Shown in pieces: positions 40,688 to 49,591 of a stretch of DNA of 49,604 bases. A program made the position numbers and the translations under genes. This DNA comes from Clostridiales bacterium (GTDB lineage: Bacteria > Bacillota > Clostridia > Lachnospirales > Lachnospiraceae), in NCBI GenBank assembly GCA_029007785.1, contig JAQXIM010000015.1, forward strand, positions 1 through 49,604. The letters are read 5' to 3'. Every line of letters begins with the position of its first letter. Within the stretch, counting starts at the first letter, position 1. The notes below the pieces were generated by a model. The model saw nothing but the letters and a program-made list of their open reading frames with translations. It had not been told where the DNA came from and ran no database searches.

Positions 40688-42996
40688 GAGAAAAAAAATG
40701 GCTGTATACTCCGGTTTCTTTGGTTTTGTTGGTTGTTATGTTGCTTACAGTCAGCATTCCGGTTGGAGCTTATGCAGCAGATGCACAATGGCAGCTTCGA
40801 GAGGATTCCCGACTGTTATGGGTGAAAACAGATGACTCATCCAGGGAAGATGGGGACCTGGAAAAACAGATTCAGCTTTTTGATTCCGAACTGGCGGCGG
40901 AAGGGCTGTCGGCTTCGGTTCTTCCAATCATATACGGTGAAAGCAGCGATGCGAAAGACGGAGATATTCTCCTGGTTCTGGATGCTTCATTGAATATTGC
41001 AGAACAGGGATATGAGGTCGACGTGGATACAGACAGGATTACGGTTCGGGCATCGGATGCGGATGGTCTGTTTTATGGATGCAGATATGTAGAGCAGGCG
41101 ATGCTTCAGAAGAGCGGGCTTGCCGTCGGCGAAACATATTCGGAAAAGCCGGATTGTCCGGAACGTGGATTCTTCCTTGACTGCGGACGTAAATATTATT
41201 CGCCGGAATGGATTAAGGATATGATCAGAGAGATCTCATGGTCGAATATGAATGTAATCTATTTGCATTTTTCTGAGGAAATGGGATTCCGTCTGGAAAG
41301 CAAGACATATCCATGGCTTGCCGGGGCAGATAATACCCTTTGTGTCAACGGTTCTGCCAGCGGCGCAGCTGCGGATAATGACAAGTATATTACGCAGGAT
41401 GAGATGAGGGAGATTGCCGAAACTGCAAAGCTGTATCATGTAGAGATCATCCCTTCCCTGGACAGCCCCGGCCATATGAATTATGCGGTTAAAAAATATA
41501 TGGAACAATACGGCGAGGATATTGGAAATTATTTCCATTATAACGGTAAAACCTCCATCGTACAGGGTTCCGGTCCTGAAAGTGCTCAGAAGAGCTATTC
41601 TCGCGGCATTGACATTTCCAATGAAAATGCGATCATCTTTGCTCAGAATTTGTATAGAGAATATGCTGCATTTTTCCGTGAGTTAGGTTGTACCAGGTTT
41701 GACATCGGCGGTGATGAACTGCTTGGCTGGGGAACCGCTGTGATTTCTTCCGTATCCAAATGGAAACAGCTTGACCATTGGAAGGCTTATGCACAGAATC
41801 GGGCCAAGGAGGAAGGCAATGCCGATTATGCTGATGCAGTGGCTTATGATGCATTTATGTATTATATGAATGACATATATGAGATTGTCAGCAGCTACGG
41901 ATACACTTCTGTTCGGATGTGGAACGATGATGCACTGCGTACCTACGATACAGGTTATCAGAATGTTGTCACCTTGAATCCGAGTGTTGAGATTCAGTAC
42001 TGGACTCCTGCTGCCAATAGCAGTAAGAATAATGTCTGGACATATCTGAAACAGGGATACAAGATCTACAACTTCCTGAATTCCTATAGTTACTATGTAT
42101 TGGGCAACGAGCACACAGAAACAGGAAGCGGCAGTTATGAGGGCTGCACTCCCCAGCGTATCTATGAAAACTGGAATCCCTATATCTTTGCTCCATATGG
42201 TGATACCAATACAGGAAAGAATACATCGATAGGAAATCAGAATATTAAGGGGTCTGCATTCTGCGTATGGTGTGATAATCCAAGTGCAGAAACAGCTTCG
42301 GAAGTAAAAGAAGGCGTTTTGCCCCTTTTGCGTTCCCATGGTGCAAAAGCGTGGAACAGTACGGTCAATGCTTCTGTTTCCTACAGCGATTTCCTGAATC
42401 GCGTCAGTCAGATTGGCAATTCTCCGGCAGACCTGCCGGTTCCGTCCGATATTGAGGAAGCTTCAAAGTATGATCTGACTGCTCTGAAGGCGGCACTGGA
42501 AGAATTTGATGCGGTGAATCATGAGCTTTACACAGAGGAAACCTATGGCGCATATCGGCTTGCTTCCGAAGCCGGTCGGGCACTGCTTCAGGATACATCC
42601 GCAATAACGGCCCAGGCGCAGATTGATGCGGCTGTCGATGATATGGTGGAAGCAAAGAACAGACTGCGTTCCCTAGATGCAGTCAGTGAAAATGAATACT
42701 TGTATCGGGTATATGCGAAAGCCCAGAGGATTGTACGAGGTAAATACGCCGTTTTATCGGTTATCACTACAGAGGATATCGTAGGCTTTGAGATTTATGA
42801 TGATAATGGTAAGTACATCGATATTCTGACTATTACAGAAGCAACACCCCTGGCTAAGTATCCGGATGAGTTTTCAACCTATGTAAAGTTCCAGGTGACA
42901 GGAGCGAAGGGCAATAGAACGTATACAATCTATGGTATCGACAAGGAAGGAAAGCGCTCCGCAGATTCTCTGCAGATTACTCTTGTATGTCGGTAA
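40684..42996 (+). CDS. Secreted GH20 beta-N-acetylhexosaminidase-like protein
   Basis: 770 residues. A signal peptide ends near AYAAD (about 31). The hexosaminidase N-terminal domain (about 40-150) precedes the catalytic TIM barrel: YFSPEWI-like start at about 172, HFSEEMGFRLES, then SLDSPGHM, and the catalytic Asp344-Glu345 in RFDIGGDELLGWG, a variant of the usual H-x-GGDE. A helical FIVAR-like module lies near 590-655, and the last 101 residues match the C-terminal module of the giant protein. GH20 enzymes release terminal GlcNAc or GalNAc from glycans such as mucin or chitin. The reason for its place in a peptide-modification cluster is unclear. Confidence 0.87.
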   Translation: MREKKWLYTPVSLVLLVVMLLTVSIPVGAYAADAQWQLREDSRLLWVKTDDSSREDGDLEKQIQLFDSELAAEGLSASVLPIIYGESSDAKDGDILLVLDASLNIAEQGYEVDVDTDRITVRASDADGLFYGCRYVEQAMLQKSGLAVGETYSEKPDCPERGFFLDCGRKYYSPEWIKDMIREISWSNMNVIYLHFSEEMGFRLESKTYPWLAGADNTLCVNGSASGAAADNDKYITQDEMREIAETAKLYHVEIIPSLDSPGHMNYAVKKYMEQYGEDIGNYFHYNGKTSIVQGSGPESAQKSYSRGIDISNENAIIFAQNLYREYAAFFRELGCTRFDIGGDELLGWGTAVISSVSKWKQLDHWKAYAQNRAKEEGNADYADAVAYDAFMYYMNDIYEIVSSYGYTSVRMWNDDALRTYDTGYQNVVTLNPSVEIQYWTPAANSSKNNVWTYLKQGYKIYNFLNSYSYYVLGNEHTETGSGSYEGCTPQRIYENWNPYIFAPYGDTNTGKNTSIGNQNIKGSAFCVWCDNPSAETASEVKEGVLPLLRSHGAKAWNSTVNASVSYSDFLNRVSQIGNSPADLPVPSDIEEASKYDLTALKAALEEFDAVNHELYTEETYGAYRLASEAGRALLQDTSAITAQAQIDAAVDDMVEAKNRLRSLDAVSENEYLYRVYAKAQRIVRGKYAVLSVITTEDIVGFEIYDDNGKYIDILTITEATPLAKYPDEFSTYVKFQVTGAKGNRTYTIYGIDKEGKRSADSLQITLVCR

Positions 42997-43076
42997 TTTC
43001 ATATAGCCTGTAAGCTTATATGACTTGTAATTATTATTAACCTATGATTTCATATAGGCTGCAGATAATTCGGAGA

Positions 43077-43105
43077 GTCTCCGTCAATTGTTTGACGGAG
43101 ACTTC
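43077..43105 (+). terminator. Terminator-like hairpin after the GH20 gene
   Basis: GTCTCCGTCAA (43077-43087) pairs with TTGACGGAGAC (43092-43102) over TTGT. Only TTCTTG follows, so termination may be partial, and the radical SAM gene could receive read-through. Two near-identical ATTTCATATAG-SCTG segments lie just upstream (from about 43003 and 43047). Confidence 0.7.
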
Positions 43106-43152
43106 TTGTGTAACACGGATTAAAGTTTTTTTGCGGAAGGAGCGGACAAATT

Positions 43153-44262
43153 ATGCCAGAGATGTCCATTAAACGTTATGTTTTTCAGAAAGGAGCTGCA
43201 AAACATATCCCGGTCAGCGGTACTTTCGAACTGACACCCCGGTGCAATTTCAACTGCGAAATGTGCTATATTCACATGACTCCGTTGGAAGAAAGGGAAA
43301 TTGGTACAGAACTCAGTACAGAAGAGTGGATCAATCTGGGACGTGAAGCTGTGGATGCCGGTATGGTGTATCTTCTCCTGACAGGCGGAGAACCATTGCT
43401 TCGGAATGATTTTTGTACAATTTACAAAGAACTTGCCGGAATGGGGCTTATGATTTCTGTCAACACAAATGGGGCGCTGGTTTCGGATCGAATTGTGGAA
43501 TGTCTGTCTGCAAATCTACCGGAAAAAGTCAATGTAACTTTATATGGTGCATCGTCTGCTGCCTATCAGAAAGTGTGCGGAGATGGAAGCGGGTACGAAC
43601 GGGCAGTGCGCGGCATTCGGATGCTGAAAGAAGCCGGAATACCGGTTTTCATTAATACAACATTTACCAGGAACAATGCAAAGGATATGGAAGATATCGT
43701 GGCCTTTGCAAAGCATGAGAAGATTCCCATTCGGATGACCAGCTATGTTTTTCCGCCGGTACGATCTGTTCGAGACGTGAACAAGGATTGCTTTCTGTCT
43801 CCGGAGACATATGGACAGCTGGGAGCGCGTTTTGATGCACTGACAATGAATTCAGAGCAAAAAGAGAAGCGATTCTCTGTACTCAAGGCTATCGCTGATA
43901 AGCAGGAACAGATTCCGGAAGAAGGAGAGAGCCGTGCTTCTTCGTGTATGGCTGGCCGAGGTGCATTTTGGATCACCTGGGATGGCCGGATGCTGCCCTG
44001 TGGTATGCTGCCTTCTTTTGACAGCAGATTGCGCGGTGAATCTTTTATCGATGTCTGGAATAAAATGAAAAATCGGATGGATCATGCAATGCTGCCGGGA
44101 AAGTGTACTGGGTGCAGTGCAAGATCCATCTGCCCGATCTGTGCAGCTGTCTCTCAAAATGTGCATGGCGATACCACAGAAGTTCCGGGAGAGCTGTGCC
44201 GTTATATATCAAGCTATATTTCGACTTTTTTGAAAATTTATCAGAACGATGGAAATCAATGA
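43153..44262 (+). CDS. Radical SAM/SPASM peptide-modifying enzyme
   Basis: The radical SAM motif is CNFNCEMC (Cys31, Cys35, Cys38) in ELTPRCNFNCEMCYIHM, followed by LLTGGEPLLRNDF and VNTNG. The C-terminal third is a SPASM domain with several cysteines: SSCMAGRGAFWITWDGRMLPCGMLPS and then CTGCSARSICPICAAVSQN and ELCRY. SPASM proteins install thioether, carbon-carbon or other crosslinks on peptides. With PqqD and the peptide gene in the same region it most likely acts on that peptide. 369 residues. AAGGAG precedes the ATG. It is separated from the rest by a hairpin at 43077. Confidence 0.88.
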   Translation: MPEMSIKRYVFQKGAAKHIPVSGTFELTPRCNFNCEMCYIHMTPLEEREIGTELSTEEWINLGREAVDAGMVYLLLTGGEPLLRNDFCTIYKELAGMGLMISVNTNGALVSDRIVECLSANLPEKVNVTLYGASSAAYQKVCGDGSGYERAVRGIRMLKEAGIPVFINTTFTRNNAKDMEDIVAFAKHEKIPIRMTSYVFPPVRSVRDVNKDCFLSPETYGQLGARFDALTMNSEQKEKRFSVLKAIADKQEQIPEEGESRASSCMAGRGAFWITWDGRMLPCGMLPSFDSRLRGESFIDVWNKMKNRMDHAMLPGKCTGCSARSICPICAAVSQNVHGDTTEVPGELCRYISSYISTFLKIYQNDGNQ

Positions 44263-44452
44263 TGCTTGGAATGATGGAGATACATGAGTTTTCAGGCGAT
44301 GTACGAAAAGACCATGCTTCACGAGTGGAACCATCATGGCAAAATCCAGTGGATTCCGGACTGTTTTGCCGAATCCAGTGCGGTTTAGGCTTGCAATAAT
44401 GAGCTGAAAGCTGTAAAATAAATTCCAACTGTGAATTATAGGAGGGGTGTGG

Positions 44453-45106
44453 ATGAAGAAGAACCGGAAAAGAGTGCTGTTGGGATGCATGGCAGGAATG
44501 ATGCTGCTTTGTACCGGATGCAATTCTGTTAAGTATGAACCGGAAGTTTCAGGTGTTTTTATAAGGAAGGATGGTTCCGTTAAAAGTGCGGAGATCGAAC
44601 CCTTTGATAATAGTGGATTCACGGAGGAACGTTATAAGGAGTCAGAGCTTAAAAGCTTTGTAGAGGATGCTGTTATTTCCTACAATGAGGAAAACTGCGG
44701 TCAGAGTGCTGCCTATGCCAAGGATACCAAGGAAGAATTGAAGGTAGCCATTGAAAAACTGGAGGTAAAATCCAATACGGCAACTCTGATTCTGGATTAT
44801 GCAAGCTGTCAGGATTACCTGAGTTTTTCAGAGGCAGATGATGCCATTGTGGCTCTTTCTGTACAGACAGCTCCGGAGGCTGCGGACGAGAATATATCCC
44901 TCGATGGCCTGGTGGATGCCGAAGGCAATGCAGCTGACACTTCTTCCATGGAGTCGAACAAGAAGTATTACGTTGCTGAAGTGGCAGGAACTTCGGAGAT
45001 TGTTGTGGAAGGAAAGCTGATGGCTGTTTCTTCCGGTGTCACTGTGAAAGATAAGAACACAGCAGTGATAGACAGCGAAGATCCCGTTATTCTTGTATTT
45101 AAATAA
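44453..45106 (+). CDS. Lipoprotein of unknown function
   Basis: A lipobox, LLCTGC, at about residue 22 follows a basic, hydrophobic N-terminus (NRKRVLLGCMAGMMLL). About 195 residues of mature protein with no recognised domain follow: an alpha/beta mix in the first part and beta-rich sequence in the last third (VEGKLMAVSSGVTVKDKNTAVI). The ATG at 44453 is chosen because AGGAGGGG lies ahead; a GTG at 44447 overlaps that site. It may belong to the preceding RiPP-like cluster, since the 45-kb housekeeping block starts after it. The 190-bp gap before it shows no gene. Confidence 0.75.
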   Translation: MKKNRKRVLLGCMAGMMLLCTGCNSVKYEPEVSGVFIRKDGSVKSAEIEPFDNSGFTEERYKESELKSFVEDAVISYNEENCGQSAAYAKDTKEELKVAIEKLEVKSNTATLILDYASCQDYLSFSEADDAIVALSVQTAPEAADENISLDGLVDAEGNAADTSSMESNKKYYVAEVAGTSEIVVEGKLMAVSSGVTVKDKNTAVIDSEDPVILVFK

Positions 45107-45137
45107 GGGGAACACTTTCGACGGAATCATAAGGGTC

Positions 45138-45209
45138 GGAATATTCCAGAATGTAATTATAAAATAATTATAGAGAATAATCACAGAAAAAGTCGGAAGG
45201 AATCGGCTT
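45138..45209 (+). promoter_or_regulatory. Leader of glyQS with three dyads
   Basis: GGAATATTCC (45138-45147) is a 10-bp palindrome. TAATTAT (45154-45160) and ATAATTA (45164-45170) form a second perfect dyad. AAAGTCG (45187-45193) and CGGCTTT (45203-45209) form a third with one G-T pair. No T-box motif was found, which is notable for a tRNA-synthetase gene of a Firmicute. Confidence 0.4.
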
Positions 45210-45230
45210 TGAGATATTAGGAGGCTAATA

Positions 45231-46619
45231 ATGGAGAAAACAATGGATAAGATTGTTGCCCTGGCCAAGTCCAGAGGTTTTGTGTATCCGGGATCCGAGA
45301 TTTACGGCGGACTGGCAAATACCTGGGATTACGGCAATCTGGGTGTAGAACTGAAGAATAACGTAAAAAAAGCCTGGTGGCAGAAATTCGTTCAGGAGAA
45401 CCCCTACAATGTAGGTGTTGACTGTGCAATTCTGATGAATTCCCAGACATGGGTAGCCAGTGGACATCTTGGTGGATTCAGCGATCCTCTGATGGACTGC
45501 CGCGGCTGTCACGAGCGTTTTCGTGCAGATAAACTGATTGAAGATTACTGTGCAGAGAATGGCATTGAACTGGAAGAATCCGTAGATGCCTGGACTGCTG
45601 AACAGATGCAGGATTTTATTCGTGAGCATGGAGTAGCCTGCCCTACCTGCGGAAAGCATGATTTCACCGATATCCGTCAGTTTAACCTGATGTTCAAGAC
45701 CTTCCAGGGCGTAACGGAAGATGCAAAGAATACCGTTTATCTGCGTCCTGAGACTGCCCAGGGTATCTTTGTAAACTTTAAAAATGTTCAGAGAACCTCC
45801 AGAAAGAAAATTCCTTTTGGTATCGGTCAGATTGGTAAATCCTTCCGTAATGAGATTACCCCCGGCAACTTCACTTTCCGTACCAGAGAATTTGAGCAGA
45901 TGGAGCTGGAGTTCTTCTGTGCACCGGGAACCGACCTGGAATGGTTTGCATATTGGAAAGAGCACTGCATTAACTGGCTGAAATCTCTGGGAATCAAAGA
46001 TGACGAGATGAGAGCAAGAGATCATTCTCCGGAAGAACTTTGCTTCTATAGTAAAGCCACCACGGATCTGGAATTCCTCTTCCCCTTCGGTTGGGGCGAA
46101 CTGTGGGGAATTGCTGACCGTACCGATTACGACCTGACCCAGCATCAGAATACCTCCGGTGAAGACATGAGCTATTTTGATGATGAAGCAAAACAGAAAT
46201 ACATTCCTTATGTTATTGAGCCGTCTCTGGGTGCTGACCGTGTTACTCTGGCATTCCTTTGCAGCGCATACGATGAGGAAGAGATCGGAGAAGGCGATGT
46301 TCGTACCGTTCTTCATTTCCATCCCGCTCTGGCTCCCGTTAAAATCGGTATTCTGCCCCTGTCCAAGAAGCTGAATACTCAGGCCGAAGCAATTTATGCA
46401 GAACTGAGCAAATACTATAACTGCGAATTTGATGACAGAGGAAATATCGGAAAACGTTACAGAAGACAGGATGAGATTGGTACTCCTTTCTGCATCACCT
46501 ATGACTTTGATTCGGAAAATGATCAGGCAGTAACGATTCGTGACCGTGACACCATGGAACAGGTTCGTATTCCGATTGCCGATCTGAAAGCTTATTTCGA
46601 GGATAAGTTCCGTTTCTAA
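45231..46619 (+). CDS. glyQS: Glycyl-tRNA synthetase, single-chain class II type
   Basis: Charges tRNA-Gly. This is the homodimeric 462-residue form, not the alpha/beta form of many bacteria. Seen are [33 protein letters not shown] at the start, the class II motif 2 with [25 protein letters not shown], and motif 3 with [14 protein letters not shown]. The C-terminal anticodon-binding domain starts near 370. AGGAGG precedes the ATG. Codons are well optimised. Confidence 0.97.
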   Translation: MEKTMDKIVALAKSRGFVYPGSEIYGGLANTWDYGNLGVELKNNVKKAWWQKFVQENPYNVGVDCAILMNSQTWVASGHLGGFSDPLMDCRGCHERFRADKLIEDYCAENGIELEESVDAWTAEQMQDFIREHGVACPTCGKHDFTDIRQFNLMFKTFQGVTEDAKNTVYLRPETAQGIFVNFKNVQRTSRKKIPFGIGQIGKSFRNEITPGNFTFRTREFEQMELEFFCAPGTDLEWFAYWKEHCINWLKSLGIKDDEMRARDHSPEELCFYSKATTDLEFLFPFGWGELWGIADRTDYDLTQHQNTSGEDMSYFDDEAKQKYIPYVIEPSLGADRVTLAFLCSAYDEEEIGEGDVRTVLHFHPALAPVKIGILPLSKKLNTQAEAIYAELSKYYNCEFDDRGNIGKRYRRQDEIGTPFCITYDFDSENDQAVTIRDRDTMEQVRIPIADLKAYFEDKFRF

Positions 46620-46646
46620 GCAGAATCTCTTTTTGGGAGGTAAGAC

Positions 46647-48044
46647 ATGAAAATTTATAATACACTGAGCCGCAGGAAAGAGGAATTCGTTCCTCTGGAG
46701 CCGGGGAAGGTTCGTATGTATGTATGTGGTCCTACCGTGTATAACCTGATTCATATCGGAAATGCAAGACCGATGATCTTTTTTGACACGGTACGCCGCT
46801 ATTTTGAGTATAAGAACTATCAGGTGAATTACGTATCCAACTTTACCGATGTCGATGATAAGATTATCAAAAAGGCTGTGGAAGAAGGCGTAGATTCCTC
46901 TGAGATTTCGGAGCGCTATATTGCAGAATGCCGCAAGGATATGGAAGGCATGAATATTATGCCGGCTACCACCACTCCCCTGGCCACCCAGGAAATTGAC
47001 GGCATGATTCAGATGATTTCCACTCTGATTGAAAAAGGTTTCGCCTATGAGGTCAATGGAACGGTATATTATCGGGTAAGAAAATTCAAGGATTACGGAA
47101 AACTGTCCGGAAAGAATCTGGATGATCTTCGTTCCGGAAATCGAACCCTGCTGGTTACCGGCGAAGATCAGAAGGAAGATCCCATGGATTTCGTACTCTG
47201 GAAACCCAAAAAAGAAGGGGAACCTTATTGGGAGTCTCCCTGGGGCAACGGACGTCCCGGATGGCATATTGAGTGCTCTGTCATGTCAAAGAAATATCTT
47301 GGGGAGCAGATCGATATTCATGGCGGCGGAGAAGATCTGATCTTCCCTCACCATGAAAATGAAATTGCTCAGAGTGAAGCAGCCAGCGGTGTGGAATTCT
47401 CTAATTACTGGATGCATAATGCCTTTTTTAATATTGATAATAAGAAAATGTCAAAATCCCTGGGAAATTTCTTTACGGTACGTGATATCAGCGAAAAATA
47501 TGATCTTCAGGTTCTTCGTTTCTTCATGCTCAGCGCCCATTACAGAAGCCCGCTGAATTTCAGCAGTGATCTCATGGAAGCAGCTAAGAACGGCCTGGAC
47601 CGTATTGTGACCGCTGTATGCCGTGTAGAAGAGCTGGAAGCCAAAGCACCGGAAGGCACCATGTCCGCCGAGGATAAAGCTGCCGTAGATGCTTTGGTGC
47701 AGAAATACGAAGCTGCCATGGATGATGATTTCAATACGGCAGATGCCATTGCCGCTTTGTTTGAGTTGGTAAAACTGGCCAATACCACCGTCAGCGAAGA
47801 AAGCAGCAGAGAGTGTGTGGCTTATTTTGCAGAAAAAATGCAGCTGCTCTGCCAGATTCTTGGTATTGTTACCGAAGTAAAAGAGGAAATGCTGGATGAA
47901 GAGATTGAGAAGCTGATCGAAGAGCGTCAGGCTGCACGAAAAGCAAAAGATTTTGCCCGTGCCGATGAGATTCGTGATCTGCTGGCTTCCCGCGGAATTT
48001 TGCTGAAGGATACCAGAGAAGGGGTAAAATGGAGCAAAGCGTAA
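46647..48044 (+). CDS. cysS: Cysteinyl-tRNA synthetase
   Basis: Charges tRNA-Cys. Class I signatures: HIGN (HIGH-type) in MYVCGPTVYNLIHIGNARP and KMSKS in NKKMSKSLGNFF. Zinc ligands lie in VCGPT, IECSVMS and the HHENEIAQSE block. The C-terminal helical domain contains RKAKDFARADEIRDLLASRGI. 465 residues, normal. It overlaps mrnC by 16 bases. cysS and mrnC are paired in many Firmicutes. Confidence 0.98.
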   Translation: MKIYNTLSRRKEEFVPLEPGKVRMYVCGPTVYNLIHIGNARPMIFFDTVRRYFEYKNYQVNYVSNFTDVDDKIIKKAVEEGVDSSEISERYIAECRKDMEGMNIMPATTTPLATQEIDGMIQMISTLIEKGFAYEVNGTVYYRVRKFKDYGKLSGKNLDDLRSGNRTLLVTGEDQKEDPMDFVLWKPKKEGEPYWESPWGNGRPGWHIECSVMSKKYLGEQIDIHGGGEDLIFPHHENEIAQSEAASGVEFSNYWMHNAFFNIDNKKMSKSLGNFFTVRDISEKYDLQVLRFFMLSAHYRSPLNFSSDLMEAAKNGLDRIVTAVCRVEELEAKAPEGTMSAEDKAAVDALVQKYEAAMDDDFNTADAIAALFELVKLANTTVSEESSRECVAYFAEKMQLLCQILGIVTEVKEEMLDEEIEKLIEERQAARKAKDFARADEIRDLLASRGILLKDTREGVKWSKA

Positions 48045-48478
48045 GAGAACAATTTCAGTTAGAAGACAGGGACGTAAGAAGCTATTCGTCCCTGTCTCTG
48101 GCTTTTCTGGGAGATGCGGTTTACGAACTGGCGATCCGGACATTTCTGGTGGAATCCGGTGCAGGAAAGCCGAAGCAGCTGGATCGTATGAAAAAGGAAT
48201 GGGTAAAAGCCCAGACCCAGGCAGCCATGGCGGAATGGCTGACAGAGAAAGAAGTGCTGACGGAAGAGGAACTGTCTGTTTATCGTCGCGGCCGCAATGC
48301 CAATCCGGCCACCATGGCAAAGAACGCCAGCATGCAGGAGTATCGAAAGGCAACAGGATTCGAATGTCTCATGGCCTATCTTTATTTGTCGGGAAAAACC
48401 TCCAGGGCACTGGAGCTCATTCATCATGGGGCAGAAGGCATCGGGCTTCTGGGAAAACAGAAAAGGCCATCAGAATAG
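48029..48478 (+). CDS. mrnC: Mini-ribonuclease 3
   Basis: A small RNase III-type enzyme without a double-strand RNA-binding domain; it matures 23S rRNA in Firmicutes. The catalytic region is SLSLAFLGDAVYELAIRTFLVESG, with the conserved Asp, and YLSGKTSRALELIHHG closes the helical core. 149 residues fits. It starts inside cysS and is followed 15 bases later by rlmB, so the three genes look co-transcribed. Confidence 0.95.
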   Translation: MEQSVREQFQLEDRDVRSYSSLSLAFLGDAVYELAIRTFLVESGAGKPKQLDRMKKEWVKAQTQAAMAEWLTEKEVLTEEELSVYRRGRNANPATMAKNASMQEYRKATGFECLMAYLYLSGKTSRALELIHHGAEGIGLLGKQKRPSE

Positions 48479-48493
48479 AAAAGGAGATCATCC

Positions 48494-49237
48494 ATGCAGG
48501 TGGAGAATTTAACCATTGAAGGAAGAAATGCCGTATTGGAAGCATTTCGTTCCGGGAAAACCATAGATAAGCTGTTTTTATTGGACGGATGTCAGGATGG
48601 ACCGATTCGTTCGATTTTTCGTGAATCAAAAAAACATGACACGCTGGTAAAGTTTGTAAGCAGAGAACGTCTGGATCAGATGTCTGAGACAGGAAAACAC
48701 CAGGGTGTTATTGCCTATGCGGCAGCCTATACCTATTCCACGGTGGAGGATATTCTGGAAAATGCCAGAAAAAAGGGGGAAGATCCTTTTATTTTCCTCC
48801 TGGATGGAATTGAAGATCCCCATAATCTGGGAGCGATTATCCGTACGGCTAACCTGGCCGGTGCTCATGGGGTAATCATACCCAAAAACCGTGCTGCAGG
48901 TCTGACGGGAACGGTGGCAAAATCCTCTGCCGGTGCACTGAATTACACACCGGTGGCGAAGGTGACAAATTTAACCACAGTAATGGAAGAATTAAAGAAA
49001 AAAGGACTTTGGTTTGTCTGTGCCGATATGGGCGGAGAAACCATGTATCGCCTCAATCTGAAAGGCCCCATCGGGGTCGTAATCGGCAATGAAGGAGATG
49101 GGGTATCCCGTCTGGTACGCCAGAACTGTGATATGATCGCATCCATTCCCATGAAGGGAGATATCGATTCTCTCAATGCCTCTGTGGCTGCCGGAGTTCT
49201 GGCCTATGAGATTGTTCGCCAGAGAATGGGATCCTGA
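48494..49237 (+). CDS. rlmB: 23S rRNA 2'-O-methyltransferase, RlmB/TrmH type
   Basis: A SpoU-family methyltransferase. An N-terminal substrate-binding domain (IEGRNAVLEAFRSGKTIDKLFL) precedes the knotted catalytic domain. The three SpoU motifs are FLLDGIEDPHNLGAIIRTANLAGAHGVI, VVIGNEGDGVSRLV and IPMKGDIDSLNASVAAGVLAYEIVRQ. It would methylate the ribose of G2251 in 23S rRNA (E. coli numbering), although other 2'-O sites are possible. 247 residues. Confidence 0.94.
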   Translation: MQVENLTIEGRNAVLEAFRSGKTIDKLFLLDGCQDGPIRSIFRESKKHDTLVKFVSRERLDQMSETGKHQGVIAYAAAYTYSTVEDILENARKKGEDPFIFLLDGIEDPHNLGAIIRTANLAGAHGVIIPKNRAAGLTGTVAKSSAGALNYTPVAKVTNLTTVMEELKKKGLWFVCADMGGETMYRLNLKGPIGVVIGNEGDGVSRLVRQNCDMIASIPMKGDIDSLNASVAAGVLAYEIVRQRMGS

Positions 49238-49293
49238 TCCTTTCCGGGGATTATTTTTCAGCTGTAATATATATGCTTTGGTAAAAATAGTGT

Positions 49294-49343
49294 AAAGGCG
49301 TGTCTTGGTAAATCGAAAGGTAAATCGAAAGACACGCCTTTTG
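49294..49343 (+). terminator. Terminator after rlmB
   Basis: AAAGGCGTGTCTT (49294-49306) pairs with AAGACACGCCTTT (49329-49341). The loop consists of two copies of GGTAAATCGAAA (49307-49318, 49319-49330). The last T-run is short. Confidence 0.85.
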
Positions 49344-49353
49344 TAAAACGTTG

Positions 49354-49382
49354 TTGACGAATGTCGTTATCTGTGATAAACT
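49354..49382 (+). promoter_or_regulatory. Promoter of the right-edge leader
   Basis: TTGACG (49354-49359), a 17-bp spacer and TAAACT (49377-49382). It drives a leader that runs into the hairpins listed next. Confidence 0.65.
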
Positions 49383-49445
49383 CGAAAAGCTTGTTGCCAG
49401 CCGCGAAAAATCCAATGAAAAATCGCTGAAGTGAAAAGTTTATTT

Positions 49446-49518
49446 CCACTTTGAAAAGAGGTCAAATTAAAGTGGCAATTACTCTTACAAAAATGGGTGA
49501 TTGCTGCTTTTTCTATTT
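49446..49518 (+). promoter_or_regulatory. Possible attenuator: competing hairpins and terminator
   Basis: GCAATTAC (from about 49477) pairs with GTGATTGC and is followed by CTTTTTTC, a terminator. CCACTTT (about 49446-49452) can instead pair with AAAGTGG (about 49470-49476), which overlaps the left flank of that terminator. This gives two mutually exclusive folds. No known riboswitch class was recognised. Confidence 0.45.
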
Positions 49519-49535
49519 TATTATGTAGAAATAAG

Positions 49536-49544
49536 TGTTACACT
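49536..49544 (+). promoter_or_regulatory. Extended -10 promoter before the edge gene
   Basis: TG-T-TACACT forms an extended -10 element about 47 bases upstream of the last ATG. AGTGT-T-ACACT at the same place is an 11-base palindrome, so an operator is also possible. Confidence 0.4.
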
Positions 49545-49591
49545 AAATGAAGCAAACAACAGGATGCTCAAAAAAGAAAGGTTTTTTAAAC

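Noticed and set aside
45107-45230. T-box leader for glyQS
   Set aside because: The gap is too short, and the conserved T-box sequence and its specifier stem are not found.
45225-47267. A 680-codon open frame on the minus strand
   Set aside because: Antisense to glyQS and cysS, both certain genes with optimised codons. There is no ribosome site or domain.
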